NCBI GenBank assembly: GCA_942490535.1
Contig: CALNXQ010000003.1
Span: 124,001 to 188,000, forward strand
DNA from: JAEINY01 sp942490535
GTDB taxonomy: Bacteria > Bacteroidota > Bacteroidia > Bacteroidales > Marinilabiliaceae
Direction: 5' to 3'
Length of the DNA: 64,000 nucleotides
In this document: positions 18,654-27,586 of the stretch, in pieces
How positions within the stretch are numbered: position 1 is the stretch's first letter
Layout: every line of letters starts with the position of its first letter
Notes under the pieces: model-generated
Databases searched by the model: none
What the model was told of the DNA's origin: nothing
Seen by the model: only the letters and a program-made list of their open reading frames with translations
Translations under genes and position numbers: made by a program

Positions 18654-19535
18654 ATGACTAAAAACAGAAAGGGCATCATACTTGCCGGCGGCTCAGGAAC
18701 CAGACTTTATCCCGTTACAAAAAGCATCTCCAAACAGATTATTCCGGTTTATGACAAACCTATGATTTATTACCCCTTATCTGTTTTAATGCTGGCGGGA
18801 ATCCGCGACATACTAATCATCAGCACGCCTCAGGACCTACCTCTATATCGGAATCTTTTAAATGATGGATCTGACTATGGACTGTCCATTGAATATGCCG
18901 AACAGCCCTCTCCGGATGGATTAGCGCAAGCTTTTATCATTGGTGAAGAGTTTATTGGAGATGACGACGTGGCACTTATTTTAGGTGACAATATCTTTTA
19001 TGGCTACGAACTTCCCAAAACCATTGAAGGCGTCACCACCAATAAGGATGGTGCAGTGGTGTTTGGTTACTTTGTCAATGACCCGCAACGATATGGCGTT
19101 GCTGAATTTGATGCAAACGACAATGTTATTTCTATTGAAGAAAAGCCTGAACATCCCAAATCAAACTATGCTGTCACCGGACTTTACTTTTACAGCAATG
19201 ACGTAGTAGCCAAAGCCAAAAGCCTGAAACCTTCAAAAAGAGGCGAATTGGAAATTACTGATCTCAACCAGCTTTATCTGAAAGAAGGCCGTTTGAAGCT
19301 AAGACAACTGGGTCGGGGTATGGCCTGGCTTGATACCGGAACCCATGACAGTTTGCTACAGGCATCTAATTTCATTGCGACCATTCAAAATCGCCAAGGC
19401 TTAAAAGTAGCCTGTATTGAAGAAATCGCTTTCAAAAAAGGATTCATTGATAGCAAACAGGTTCTCAAATTAGCCGAACCGCTCAAAAAGAATGAATACG
19501 GCGAGTACTTGATCAGAATGGTTAATACTAAATAA
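18654..19535 (+). CDS. rfbA: Glucose-1-phosphate thymidylyltransferase
   Basis: 293 residues. The nucleotidyltransferase signature GGSGTRLYP is near residues 12-20, followed by SKQIIPVYDKPMIYYPLS and the metal-binding LGDNIFYG. The length equals that of RmlA enzymes. It makes dTDP-glucose from dTTP and glucose-1-phosphate, the first step towards dTDP-L-rhamnose. It lies 24 bases after uxs and is probably co-transcribed with it. Confidence 0.96.
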   Translation: MTKNRKGIILAGGSGTRLYPVTKSISKQIIPVYDKPMIYYPLSVLMLAGIRDILIISTPQDLPLYRNLLNDGSDYGLSIEYAEQPSPDGLAQAFIIGEEFIGDDDVALILGDNIFYGYELPKTIEGVTTNKDGAVVFGYFVNDPQRYGVAEFDANDNVISIEEKPEHPKSNYAVTGLYFYSNDVVAKAKSLKPSKRGELEITDLNQLYLKEGRLKLRQLGRGMAWLDTGTHDSLLQASNFIATIQNRQGLKVACIEEIAFKKGFIDSKQVLKLAEPLKKNEYGEYLIRMVNTK

Positions 19536-19611
19536 TCACTCCTATTTTATTCAGGAATACATTTAGAAAGAATATCTATGAACTATAGATATGAGACACT
19601 ATTGTATTTTC

Positions 19612-19619
19612 TATATTTG
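19612..19619 (+). promoter_or_regulatory. -7 box of rfbC
   Basis: TATATTTG is a perfect TAnnTTTG element 18 bases before the rfbC start. No TTTG lies at the right distance upstream. Confidence 0.45.
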
Positions 19620-19637
19620 TTGCACATTTGATCAATT

Positions 19638-20192
19638 ATGGAAATAATAAAAACAGAGATCCCAGGGTTATTAATTATTAAACCCGATGTTTTTGGTGAC
19701 AAAAGAGGCTTTTTTGTTGAGAGTTACAATGAAAACAGATACAAAGAAGCTGGGATTACAACGAATTTCATTCAAGATAACATATCTGGCTCTAAATACG
19801 GCGTGATACGCGGTTTACATTATCAATTGGCCCCTTATTCACAAGCTAAACTTGTGCAAGTTCTGGAAGGAAGGGTACTAGACGTAGCTGTTGATTTGCG
19901 CAAAGGGTCTCCCACGTTCGGACAACACTACGCCATTGAATTGTCAGCGGATAATAACATTCAGTTTTTTATCCCGCAAGGGTTTGCTCATGGTTTTTCA
20001 GTATTAACCGAATCCGCTACATTTTCTTATAAATGCGATAGTTATTACAATCGCGAAGCAGAAAGAGGCATCAATTACAATGATCCGCACTTGGGCATTG
20101 ACTGGCAAATACCGGCCGACAAAAGGATTATTTCACCTAAAGATAGCGTCTTACCCCTTTTCAAGGAAGCAGAAATGAATTTCATATACTAA
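19638..20192 (+). CDS. rfbC: dTDP-4-dehydrorhamnose 3,5-epimerase
   Basis: 184 residues, the usual RmlC length. The cupin carries the catalytic His61 in GVIRGLHYQ, the RGSPTFG-type KGSPTFGQ segment and PQGFAHGF. It epimerises dTDP-4-keto-6-deoxyglucose at C3 and C5. The preceding enzyme, RfbB, is not in this cluster. Confidence 0.96.
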   Translation: MEIIKTEIPGLLIIKPDVFGDKRGFFVESYNENRYKEAGITTNFIQDNISGSKYGVIRGLHYQLAPYSQAKLVQVLEGRVLDVAVDLRKGSPTFGQHYAIELSADNNIQFFIPQGFAHGFSVLTESATFSYKCDSYYNREAERGINYNDPHLGIDWQIPADKRIISPKDSVLPLFKEAEMNFIY

Positions 20193-20250
20193 TACCAAAC
20201 AAAAATTGGTATTGTTAATATATTATTCGATCTTCAGATTGAAGATGAGA

Positions 20251-20285
20251 AACCTTCCACTTTAATTAGCTTTGGAAGGTTTTTC
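20251..20285 (+). terminator. Terminator after rfbC
   Basis: AACCTTCC pairs with GGAAGGTT and is followed by Ts. A smaller hairpin (ATACCAA/TTGGTAT) lies just after the rfbC stop. Confidence 0.7.
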
Positions 20286-20339
20286 ATTCAATTAATCACC
20301 CAACTTTTTATCACAAAGAATAGATAACGACACCTTCGT

Positions 20340-21221
20340 ATGGTAAAAATACTTCTAATTGGTGCAGATGGACAACTGGGACAACTGGTCCTGAATGAGC
20401 TTGAAGCATTACATGGCCTTCAGGTTACACCAACCACGCTTGAAACATTGGACATCACCAATACTGAGCTACTTAAAAACAAAATACTTAGTGACTCCTT
20501 TGATTACCTGATTAACTGCACGGCTTACACGGCTGTTGACAAGGCTGAAGAGGAGGTGAATCTGGCAACAACCATCAATGCTGATGCCATGGATATCATT
20601 GGAAAAGTAAGCAGCCAGCAAGGCATTAAGGTGATCCACCTATCAACCGATTATGTATTTGATGGAAAAGCACACGTCCCTTACACCGAAGAAGTGCCTA
20701 CTGCACCGGATTCCATCTATGGAAAAACAAAATTGCAGGGCGAACTAAACCTGCAGCGGTCAAATCCCCAGAGCATCATCATCCGAACATCCTGGCTTTA
20801 TTCCGAAAACGGGACTAATTTTGTTAAAACAATGCTTCGCCTGGGTCAGGAACGGGAGGTGTTAAAGGTGGTGGCGGATCAAATTGGAACCCCCACTTAC
20901 GCCGGTGATTTAGCACAATTGATTCGTCACATTGTTCAGTCCGACAAGTCTGGACAAATTGAATTCAAACCGGGCATCTTTCACTACAGCAACGAAGGCG
21001 TGGCCTCCTGGTATGATTTTACAGTTACTATTTTTCAGTATGCAAATATCGACTGCAAGGTTATGCCCATTGGCTCAAATGAATTTCCAACAGCCGCTCC
21101 CCGGCCCCATTACAGCGTTTTAAACAAGGCCAAGATCAAAAGCGCCTATCAACTAGAAATACCACATTGGCAGACCAGCCTAAAAAAATGCTTGTCGTCG
21201 ATGCTAAACACAAATATCTAA
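20340..21221 (+). CDS. rfbD: dTDP-4-dehydrorhamnose reductase
   Basis: 293 residues. The NAD(P) site is GADGQLGQ at residues 8-15; STDYVFDG is at 102-109 and the catalytic Tyr127-Lys131 sits in YGKTK. It reduces dTDP-4-keto-L-rhamnose to dTDP-L-rhamnose. The next gene, a phosphosugar mutase, starts 19 bases later and probably shares the transcript. Confidence 0.96.
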   Translation: MVKILLIGADGQLGQLVLNELEALHGLQVTPTTLETLDITNTELLKNKILSDSFDYLINCTAYTAVDKAEEEVNLATTINADAMDIIGKVSSQQGIKVIHLSTDYVFDGKAHVPYTEEVPTAPDSIYGKTKLQGELNLQRSNPQSIIIRTSWLYSENGTNFVKTMLRLGQEREVLKVVADQIGTPTYAGDLAQLIRHIVQSDKSGQIEFKPGIFHYSNEGVASWYDFTVTIFQYANIDCKVMPIGSNEFPTAAPRPHYSVLNKAKIKSAYQLEIPHWQTSLKKCLSSMLNTNI

Positions 21222-21240
21222 CACACCAAAAAGTATAAAA

Positions 21241-22989
21241 ATGCAAAATCAGGATGTTATTAATTTAGTTCTTAAAAAAGCTCAGAACTGGTTGGATGGC
21301 AACTACGACGAAGCCACCAAAGCCGAAGTACGTGCAATGATTGACAATGCCGATAAAAATGCCTTGATCGACTCCTTTTATAAGGATCTGGAGTTTGGTA
21401 CAGGCGGCTTAAGAGGCATTATGGGATCGGGTTCCAATCGCATGAACCGCTACACAGTGGGAGCAGCCACCCAGGGATTGGCCAATTATTTATTACAGGA
21501 GTTTTCGGATTTGGATCAGATAAAAGTGGTCATTGGCTACGATTGCCGCAACAACAGCCGCTTGTTTGCAGAGACGGTTGCTGCTATTTTTTCGGCCAAC
21601 GGCATTAAGGCCTATTTATTTGAAGATTTACGCCCAACACCCGAAATTTCGTACGCCATCCGCACCCTCGGTTGCCAAAGTGGCGTGATCATCACGGCCT
21701 CGCACAATCCCAAAGCTTATAACGGCTACAAAGCCTATTGGAACGATGGCGCTCAATTGACAGCTCCACACGACACCAATGTGATTGACGAAGTGAATAA
21801 AATTGCCTCGGTGGATGCCATCAAATTCACCGGAAATCCGGAGCTCATTGAAATGCTTGGCGAAGAGATGGACAATCAATACCTGGATCAGGTAAAGTCA
21901 CTGGTATTGGATCAGGATCTGATTGATCGCAATAGTGATTTAAAAATTGTATACTCCCCCATTCACGGAACAGGTGTAAAAATGATTCCGGCGGCTTTGA
22001 AAAAGTGCGGTTTCAAAAATGTCATTAATGTCCCCGAGCAAGATGTGGTGAGCGGGGAATTCCCCACGGTCATCTCCCCCAACCCGGAAGAACCGGCTGC
22101 ATTGGAAATGGCCCTGAACAAAGCCCGCGAGACCGATGCTGACATTGTCATGGCTTCCGATCCGGACAGTGACCGCCTAGGCATTGCAGTGAAAGATCAC
22201 AGTGGTGAATTCATCCTGGTGAACGGCAACCAGACGGCTACCCTTTTAACCTGGTACATCCTGAAAAAATGGAAAGAACAAGGCCGCTTAACCGGTAATG
22301 AATACATTGTAAAAACCATCGTTACGTCAGAACTTATCAAGGACATCGCCGTGAAAAACGAGGTGGAATATTTTGACGTGTACACCGGCTTTAAATGGAT
22401 TGCCAAAGTGATTCGCGAACTGGAAGGCAAGAAAAAATACATCTGCGGGGGTGAAGAATCCTATGGTTACCTGCCGGGAGATTATGTACGCGACAAAGAC
22501 GCTGTAGCCGCCATTACCATCACTGCTGAAATCGCAGCCTGGGCCAAAGACAATGGCAAATCCATCTACGATGTGTTGCTGGACATTTACGCCGAGTATG
22601 GATTTTCCAAAGAAAAGATGATTTACATTGTGCGTGAAGGCAAATCAGGTGCTGACGAAATCAAGCAATTGATGCAAAATTTCCGCGAAACACCACCTCA
22701 GACTTTGGCTGGTGATAAAGTCAGCATCATTAAAGATTACGCCCAACTCGATGCCTTTAATGTGCTTGACAACACGCATGAAACCATCGATTTGCCTGGC
22801 ACCTCCAACGTATTGCAATTTTTCACTGAAAATGGCTACAAAGTATCAGTACGGCCATCGGGAACCGAACCGAAAATCAAATTTTATTTTGAGGTGAAAG
22901 TGCCGATGAAGGATAAATCGAAATTCGAAGCCGCTGACCAGAAAGCTGGCATCATCATCGATGCCATTGTAAAAGATTTGGGCATTTAA
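21241..22989 (+). CDS. Phosphoglucomutase/phosphomannomutase family protein
   Basis: 582 residues of the alpha-D-phosphohexomutase superfamily. The phosphoserine is Ser154 in TASHNPKAYNGYK, the metal loop is DPDSDRLG, the sugar-binding loop is GEESYGYLPG and the phosphate-binding loop is RPSGTEPK. The size and the N-terminal TGGLRGIMG fit the long PgcA-like branch that interconverts glucose-1-phosphate and glucose-6-phosphate. It would feed glucose-1-phosphate to RfbA and to UDP-glucose synthesis, matching its neighbours. Confidence 0.94.
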   Translation: MQNQDVINLVLKKAQNWLDGNYDEATKAEVRAMIDNADKNALIDSFYKDLEFGTGGLRGIMGSGSNRMNRYTVGAATQGLANYLLQEFSDLDQIKVVIGYDCRNNSRLFAETVAAIFSANGIKAYLFEDLRPTPEISYAIRTLGCQSGVIITASHNPKAYNGYKAYWNDGAQLTAPHDTNVIDEVNKIASVDAIKFTGNPELIEMLGEEMDNQYLDQVKSLVLDQDLIDRNSDLKIVYSPIHGTGVKMIPAALKKCGFKNVINVPEQDVVSGEFPTVISPNPEEPAALEMALNKARETDADIVMASDPDSDRLGIAVKDHSGEFILVNGNQTATLLTWYILKKWKEQGRLTGNEYIVKTIVTSELIKDIAVKNEVEYFDVYTGFKWIAKVIRELEGKKKYICGGEESYGYLPGDYVRDKDAVAAITITAEIAAWAKDNGKSIYDVLLDIYAEYGFSKEKMIYIVREGKSGADEIKQLMQNFRETPPQTLAGDKVSIIKDYAQLDAFNVLDNTHETIDLPGTSNVLQFFTENGYKVSVRPSGTEPKIKFYFEVKVPMKDKSKFEAADQKAGIIIDAIVKDLGI

Positions 22990-23009
22990 GTTGTAACAGA
23001 TAATATTTG

Positions 23010-23042
23010 AAAAGGTGCCTGCTTCAGGGCACCTTTTTTTTA
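23010..23042 (+). terminator. Terminator of the rfbD-mutase unit
   Basis: AAAAGGTGCC pairs with GGCACCTTTT and is followed by further Ts. Confidence 0.85.
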
Positions 23043-23096
23043 CGGCTTAAGTTGGCGTGATAACATTTCCGGGCGCTAAAGGAGTCTCATTTTGGC

Positions 23097-23273
23097 CGAC
23101 CGGAAGCCCTCACCCACCGACCGGAGAGGGTCATCCACCGACCGGAGCACCTCACCCTACCGACCGGAAGGGGCCCCAAAGCGACCGGAGAGGCCACTTG
23201 ACCGACCGGAAGCCCTCACCCACCGACCGGAAGGGGTACCTGAGCGACCGGAGCAAGTCCTTGACCGACCGGA
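23097..23273. repeat. Nine-copy array of CGACCGGA cores at 21-base period
   Basis: The octamer CGACCGGA occurs at 23097, 23118, 23139, 23161, 23182, 23203, 23224, 23245 and 23266: seven steps of 21 and one of 22 bases. Each core is followed by a 13-14 base variable segment; copies one and six have the same segment. The array is strongly GC-rich compared with the flanks. It lies between the terminator of the mutase gene and the end of the convergent helicase gene. A 21-base period is two helical turns, so all cores face the same side of the DNA. Overlapping frames read as seven-residue repeats but show no start region or hydrophobic pattern of a real gene. Confidence 0.85.
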
Positions 23274-23309
23274 AAATCCACACTCTTTATTAAGACAGAT
23301 ACTCCGGTT

Positions 23310-24734
23310 CTAATCCGTAAAAAACTCATCCTTAAAATTAACCAGATAAACCCGGTCAGTGGCCCGTGTCAAGGCTGTATATAACCACCGGAAATAGGAA
23401 ACCCCCATTTGTTCATCGGGCACATATCCCTGATCAATGAATACCGCTTTCCACTGCCCCCCCTGCGATTTATGACAAGTCATGGCATAGGCATATTTCA
23501 CCTGAAGGGCATTGTAATACGGATTCTCCTTGACCAATTCATATTGTTTTTTGCGGGAGCGTTCATCCTGATAATCTTCCATCACCTTATTGAAAAAAGC
23601 TTCTTGCTGCTCTTTTGATAATCCGGGTGAATCGGCTTGCAGCACATCCATGATAATCTTCACATCCACTTCCAGGTGCTGATAATCGGTTAAACGAAGC
23701 GTGACATTGGCAAAACGCAGGTCGTAAAGCTCCTCATAGCCATTGATCCGCACCACCTCTGCAATGTCCCCATTGGCAATGAAATCGGCCTCCTTGCAAT
23801 CCTTTAACCAATGGTAGTTATTTTTAGCCACCAACAAGTAATCGGTAGCCGTTAACTCTTCTTCGCGAAACAAGATACTGTTGCGGATGCCGTTATTAAA
23901 CAAATTAGCCCGCTTGTTGGATCGGCAAACCACAATGGTTTCATTCAACCCAAAATGATCCTGACACCAGGTGAGCTCCTCAATGAGCTCTTCACCGCCA
24001 ATGCGCCGAATATCGGGAAAGCCCTTTACTCTCAGTTCGGGAAAAACGGGTTCAAAAATACCCTCATCCAACATGCACCGCAGGTGGGTGGCATTTTCCA
24101 GAATACCACTCTCTTCTTGCTGACGCACCACATCCGACAGAAAGAAATCCGACACTTCCAGCCCCATGCTTTCCAGGTACTTCTTATCCAGCGCAGGACT
24201 CTCCTCCAGACCCACCGGCGGCAACTGAGCCGTGTCACCAATCAAAATCAACTTGCACCGATCATGACTAAACACAAAGTTTAACAAGTCCTCCAGCAAC
24301 TGCCCGCTACCAAACAGGGAATACTCAAAACTGGAATTGGCAATCATCGACGCTTCATCCACAATAAATATTGCTTCTTTAGATTTATTATAATTTAGAT
24401 GAAAAGAGCCGAAATCTGCTTTTCCGCCTTCCCGACGGTAAATTTGCTTGTGAATCGTGTACCCCGGCTTACCCACATATTGACTAAGCACTTTGGCCGC
24501 CCTACCGGTTGGAGCCATTAACTGACAAGGGATTTGAAGTTCATCCAGCACCTCCACAAAGGCTTTCATCAAGGAGGTTTTACCCGTTCCCGCATAGCCT
24601 TTTATCAAACAAACGGTGCGTTCCCGGTCTTGTACCACAAACTCGCCCAATCCATCGATCAGGACTGACTGAGAGCGTGTTGGTTGGAAATTGAATTTAG
24701 ACGTAATTAACTGCGAAATATGTTTATTCAGCAT
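23310..24734 (-). CDS. RecD-like ATP-dependent DNA helicase (AAA/UvrD_C_2 family)
   Basis: 474 residues of superfamily 1B. The Walker A motif GYAGTGKTS is near residue 45, Walker B is FIVDEASMI and motif III is IGDTAQLPP. The C-terminal UvrD_C_2 segment is TCHKSQGGQW, with YTALTRATDRVYLV. It is shorter than RecD2 and lacks an N-terminal extension, as in the stand-alone Bacteroidota version sometimes called a Dda/RecD-like helicase. It probably unwinds 5'-overhang DNA in repair; the exact role is not known. Confidence 0.9.
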   Translation of the reverse strand: MLNKHISQLITSKFNFQPTRSQSVLIDGLGEFVVQDRERTVCLIKGYAGTGKTSLMKAFVEVLDELQIPCQLMAPTGRAAKVLSQYVGKPGYTIHKQIYRREGGKADFGSFHLNYNKSKEAIFIVDEASMIANSSFEYSLFGSGQLLEDLLNFVFSHDRCKLILIGDTAQLPPVGLEESPALDKKYLESMGLEVSDFFLSDVVRQQEESGILENATHLRCMLDEGIFEPVFPELRVKGFPDIRRIGGEELIEELTWCQDHFGLNETIVVCRSNKRANLFNNGIRNSILFREEELTATDYLLVAKNNYHWLKDCKEADFIANGDIAEVVRINGYEELYDLRFANVTLRLTDYQHLEVDVKIIMDVLQADSPGLSKEQQEAFFNKVMEDYQDERSRKKQYELVKENPYYNALQVKYAYAMTCHKSQGGQWKAVFIDQGYVPDEQMGVSYFRWLYTALTRATDRVYLVNFKDEFFTD

Positions 24735-24759
24735 TTTTCTTTTAAATAAAGCGTATAAA

Positions 24760-24776
24760 AAATCAAAATTTGATTT
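24760..24776. repeat. 17-base inverted repeat in the divergent promoter region
   Basis: AAATCAAA and TTTGATTT flank a single A. It lies between the divergent helicase and membrane-protein genes, just ahead of the -7 box at 24783. It could be an operator for either gene; no regulator is known. Confidence 0.4.
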
Positions 24777-24782
24777 TTTTTT

Positions 24783-24790
24783 TAAATTTG
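24783..24790 (+). promoter_or_regulatory. -7 box for the 24823 gene
   Basis: TAAATTTG matches TAnnTTTG, 32 bases upstream of the ATG. Confidence 0.5.
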
Positions 24791-24822
24791 TGCATTCAAA
24801 CTAAAACAAAAATCCGATAATA

Positions 24823-25452
24823 ATGAAAACAGTTATTCAGATTGTCCTGACCATTGCTATCCTCGCCTTAGCTTATTTCTGCATTGAAAGCATCAATAAG
24901 CCCATTCGTTTCCAGGAGCAACAAGCTAAAAGACAAAAAGCCGTAGTCGAAAGACTGGAACAAATCAGAGATGTCCAGGTCGCCTATAAATCTGTATTTA
25001 ACCGTTACACCGGCAACTTTGACACCTTGATCAATTTCATCAAAAACGATTCATTGCCATTGGTTAAAAAAGAAGGAAGTTTAACAGATAGCATGTTGGA
25101 AGCTGGAATTACTGAGTTGAAAGCTTTAGCGATGGGTATTATTAAACGTGATACCATTAAAATAAGTGTGAAAGATTCCTTGTTCAAAGCCAAGTATCCG
25201 GTGGATTCATTACCTTACATTCCATTTGTGAATAATGAGAAGTTCCAAATGGCTTCTGGTATCGTAACTACAGGTTCAGGTGTGAAAGTACAGGTTTTCG
25301 AAGCCAAAGTACACAACAACATCTACCTTAAAGGACTTGAGCAACAAGAAATCATTAACATGAGTGACAAAACTCAAAAGCTGGAAAGATACCCTGGCTT
25401 AAAAGTTGGTTCGTTGGAAGAAGCGAACAACAATGCAGGTAACTGGGAGTAA
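24823..25452 (+). CDS. Conserved-looking hypothetical protein with one N-terminal membrane helix
   Basis: 209 residues. Residues about 4-22 form one membrane helix, followed by a charged helical segment (about 27-55, QEQQAKRQKAVVERLEQIR), much like the stalk of a membrane-anchored or pilin-like protein. A mixed region with no recognised motif follows. I do not recognise a named domain. It is followed after 9 bases by a DUF3822 gene and then rsmD; the three are probably one transcript. The bulk is expected on the periplasmic side if the helix acts as an uncleaved anchor. Confidence 0.8.
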   Translation: MKTVIQIVLTIAILALAYFCIESINKPIRFQEQQAKRQKAVVERLEQIRDVQVAYKSVFNRYTGNFDTLINFIKNDSLPLVKKEGSLTDSMLEAGITELKALAMGIIKRDTIKISVKDSLFKAKYPVDSLPYIPFVNNEKFQMASGIVTTGSGVKVQVFEAKVHNNIYLKGLEQQEIINMSDKTQKLERYPGLKVGSLEEANNNAGNWE

Positions 25453-25461
25453 TTTTTTACT

Positions 25462-26310
25462 ATGACAAAAACCTTCGTTGTAGATCCGTCATTTGACGCC
25501 AATATTACAACATCATATTTTCTGTCCATCCGATCTTCTTCGGATGGACTTTCTTTTTGTGTACTCGACCCGGTGGTGAACACATACATTGCTTACGCCC
25601 ATTTTCCCTTTGACCATAAAGATGAACACGGCGCGCAAACCCAGGAGCTATTGCTGACAGAGGCGTTTTTGAACATGCCCTATAAAAAAGTATTGTTCAT
25701 GACGGAATCGCTGCAGGCTACCTTGGTTCCAACGGCACTTTACAGCAAAACGAAACACCATGAATTGCTCAACCTGTGCCACACCAACACCGAAGAAGAA
25801 GTAGAAGTGCTGGCTCACAAAATTAAGATGGCCGATGCCTGGAATCTGTTTAGCATTCCTAAATTCATGTATTACCTGGTGAAAAATCAATTTGAAAATG
25901 TGACTTTCTATCAGCAATACTCGCCTTTTGTGGAAAGCAGTCTGATTTCAGGCCAAAACATGAAAAGCAAACACATCTTTCACATTGGTCTGCATGATTC
26001 CTTTTTCGACATTGTCGCCATTGAATCCAGGCATTTAAAATTGTGCAATTCGTTTCGCTACACCAACGAAAATGATTTTGTCTATTTTGTACTGTTCACT
26101 TTTGAGCAGCTCAAACTATCACCAGACGAAACCATCATTCACATGCACGGCATTAACAACCGGCAAAACCCCTATTACCTGGCGCTCAAAAAATACCTCC
26201 GACAAACCCAAACAGTGACCATCGGCAGTCATTTTCAATACAGCCATAGCCTGAAAGACATTCACAAAGAAAAACACCACAACTTATTTAATCTGGCCAT
26301 ATGCGTATAA
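25462..26310 (+). CDS. DUF3822 family protein
   Basis: 282 residues with the recurrent F-x-V-x-x-x-x-x-F-x-x-D-x-T pattern at the start and a hydrophilic, mixed alpha/beta body, no signal peptide. The fold suggested by the family is actin/hexokinase-like (as in PilM/GspL relatives), but no catalytic motif is visible. It overlaps rsmD by 10 bases, and in Bacteroidota this gene regularly precedes rsmD. Function unknown. Confidence 0.82.
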   Translation: MTKTFVVDPSFDANITTSYFLSIRSSSDGLSFCVLDPVVNTYIAYAHFPFDHKDEHGAQTQELLLTEAFLNMPYKKVLFMTESLQATLVPTALYSKTKHHELLNLCHTNTEEEVEVLAHKIKMADAWNLFSIPKFMYYLVKNQFENVTFYQQYSPFVESSLISGQNMKSKHIFHIGLHDSFFDIVAIESRHLKLCNSFRYTNENDFVYFVLFTFEQLKLSPDETIIHMHGINNRQNPYYLALKKYLRQTQTVTIGSHFQYSHSLKDIHKEKHHNLFNLAICV

Positions 26311-26840
26311 TCAGCGGAACATTAAAGGGAAGACGCTTTTCCCCACCCAAAAGCTTTTCAGCCCGACCGACGACCGACATCGCCAGGGAAAGTCTATTTA
26401 ATGTGCTCAACAACCGGTTGTTTTTTGCCGATTTAAAAGCTCTGGATCTATTTGGCGGCACAGGAAGCATCTCCTATGAATTAGCCTCGCGGGGATGCGA
26501 GGATGTGACCACTGTTGAACTCAATTACAAGCACTACAACTTCATTAAGTCCATGATTAAGGAGTTTGGACTGGAAAGCCAGGTTAACGTGCTTAAAGGT
26601 GATGTTTTCAAGTATCTTTCGCGCTGCCATGATAAGTTCGACCTGGTATTTGCTGATCCACCATTTGACTTGCCAACCCTGGATACCATTCCCGACCATT
26701 TCTTTAAACAGAATCTATTGGCTGAAGAGGGTGTTTTCATCATGGAACATTCCGACAAAAAAAGCTTTGCAAACCATCCAAACTTCACCGAAGTAAGAAA
26801 ATACGGAAAGGTGCATTTTTCATTTTTTGAGATGAAGTAA
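26301..26840 (+). CDS. rsmD: 16S rRNA (guanine(966)-N(2))-methyltransferase
   Basis: 179 residues. The SAM-binding motif is LDLFGGTGSISYELASRG, and the catalytic N6/N2-methyltransferase motif DPPF is in VFADPPFD. It begins with the RsmD-typical MRIISGTLKGRR. It methylates G966 of 16S rRNA in the assembled 30S subunit. Translation is probably coupled to DUF3822 through the 10-base overlap. Confidence 0.95.
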   Translation: MRIISGTLKGRRFSPPKSFSARPTTDIARESLFNVLNNRLFFADLKALDLFGGTGSISYELASRGCEDVTTVELNYKHYNFIKSMIKEFGLESQVNVLKGDVFKYLSRCHDKFDLVFADPPFDLPTLDTIPDHFFKQNLLAEEGVFIMEHSDKKSFANHPNFTEVRKYGKVHFSFFEMK

Positions 26841-26856
26841 TTTAAGATATAAGGTC

Positions 26857-26885
26857 AAGGAGGTTCATCACCTCCTTTTTTTTTG
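26857..26885 (+). terminator. Terminator of the rsmD unit
   Basis: AAGGAGGT pairs with ACCTCCTT, followed by about ten Ts. Confidence 0.85.
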
Positions 26886-27240
26886 CAATTCGCTTAAAAA
26901 ATGTCAATCCCGTTGATTTTACGATCCAGATGAAGATTCTATTCCTTCGCAGCTATTTCTCCACTCTCTCAGGTAATCCACCATTTACGCTCTTGAATAA
27001 TTGAAGAGTTACCAGGTATTGTTTTAATCTACCCACCGCCAAAATTCCAGATTGTCCTTAATATTCACTATTACTAACCAATCCAGTAAGAGGTGTAATT
27101 TGAATCGCCGATCCACAAAAAGGCAAAGCAAATCGTCTTCTGCTGTATTTAAGCAGTTAAATTAATATAAGAAAACCAATTGATGCATCTCTTTGTTGTT
27201 TACTTATGTGCTTTTCAGCAATTAAATAAGTTCTATAAAA
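26886..27240. other. Intergenic region upstream of pfkA
   Basis: About 355 bases without a convincing reading frame. It should hold the promoter of the pfkA-pyk unit, but no clean TAnnTTTG element was found. Confidence 0.4.
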
Positions 27241-27586
27241 ATGAATGTTCATACTCTCGGTGAACCGCACTTCACCTCTCCCATCAGGCATTTTGTTAAT
27301 GAGGATCTCCGCTTACCTGAAAATATTTTTCAAGGCTCAAAAGTATCTCAGAAAGATGAGTTAACTTTTGAGCTAGCTGGTCCTCGCAAAAAAATTTATT
27401 TCGATCCCCAAAAGACAAAAGCAGGCATTGTCACATGTGGTGGTTTATGCCCAGGACTGAACGATGTGATTCGTTCCTTATTTCTTGAATTGCATCATGC
27501 CTATGGCGTCAAGGAAGTACTTGGTTTTAGAGGGGGATACAAAGGTTTGGATCCACATTTAGGAAAAGAACCATTTATTTTAAATA
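27241..27586 (+). pseudogene. pfkA: ATP-dependent 6-phosphofructokinase, N-terminal fragment (gene split by IS)
   Basis: Codes for about 115 residues, including the ATP-binding start of the domain (AGIVTCGGLCPGLNDVIR and GFRGGYKGL). It is cut at the insertion point, after which four foreign codons lead to a stop at 27597. The rest of the gene resumes at 29413. Removing the 1820-bp element and one copy of TAAATA rejoins the two parts in frame into a 420-residue protein, a normal length for the longer PFK group. The fragment alone lacks the catalytic site and cannot be active. Confidence 0.93.
27581..27586. repeat. Left target-site duplication (TAAATA) of the IS in pfkA
   Basis: Identical to 29407-29412 on the other side of the element. 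Seven bases would no longer match, so the duplication is 6 bp. Confidence 0.88.

Noticed and set aside
23097..23273. CRISPR array
   Set aside because: The conserved core is only 8 bases, the spacers only 13-14 bases, and no cas gene is near.
23057..23313. Two overlapping reading frames across the CGACCGGA array
   Set aside because: The frames exist only because the 21-base period keeps them open. They give simple Pro/Arg/Asp repeats and have no promoter, signal or conserved flank.
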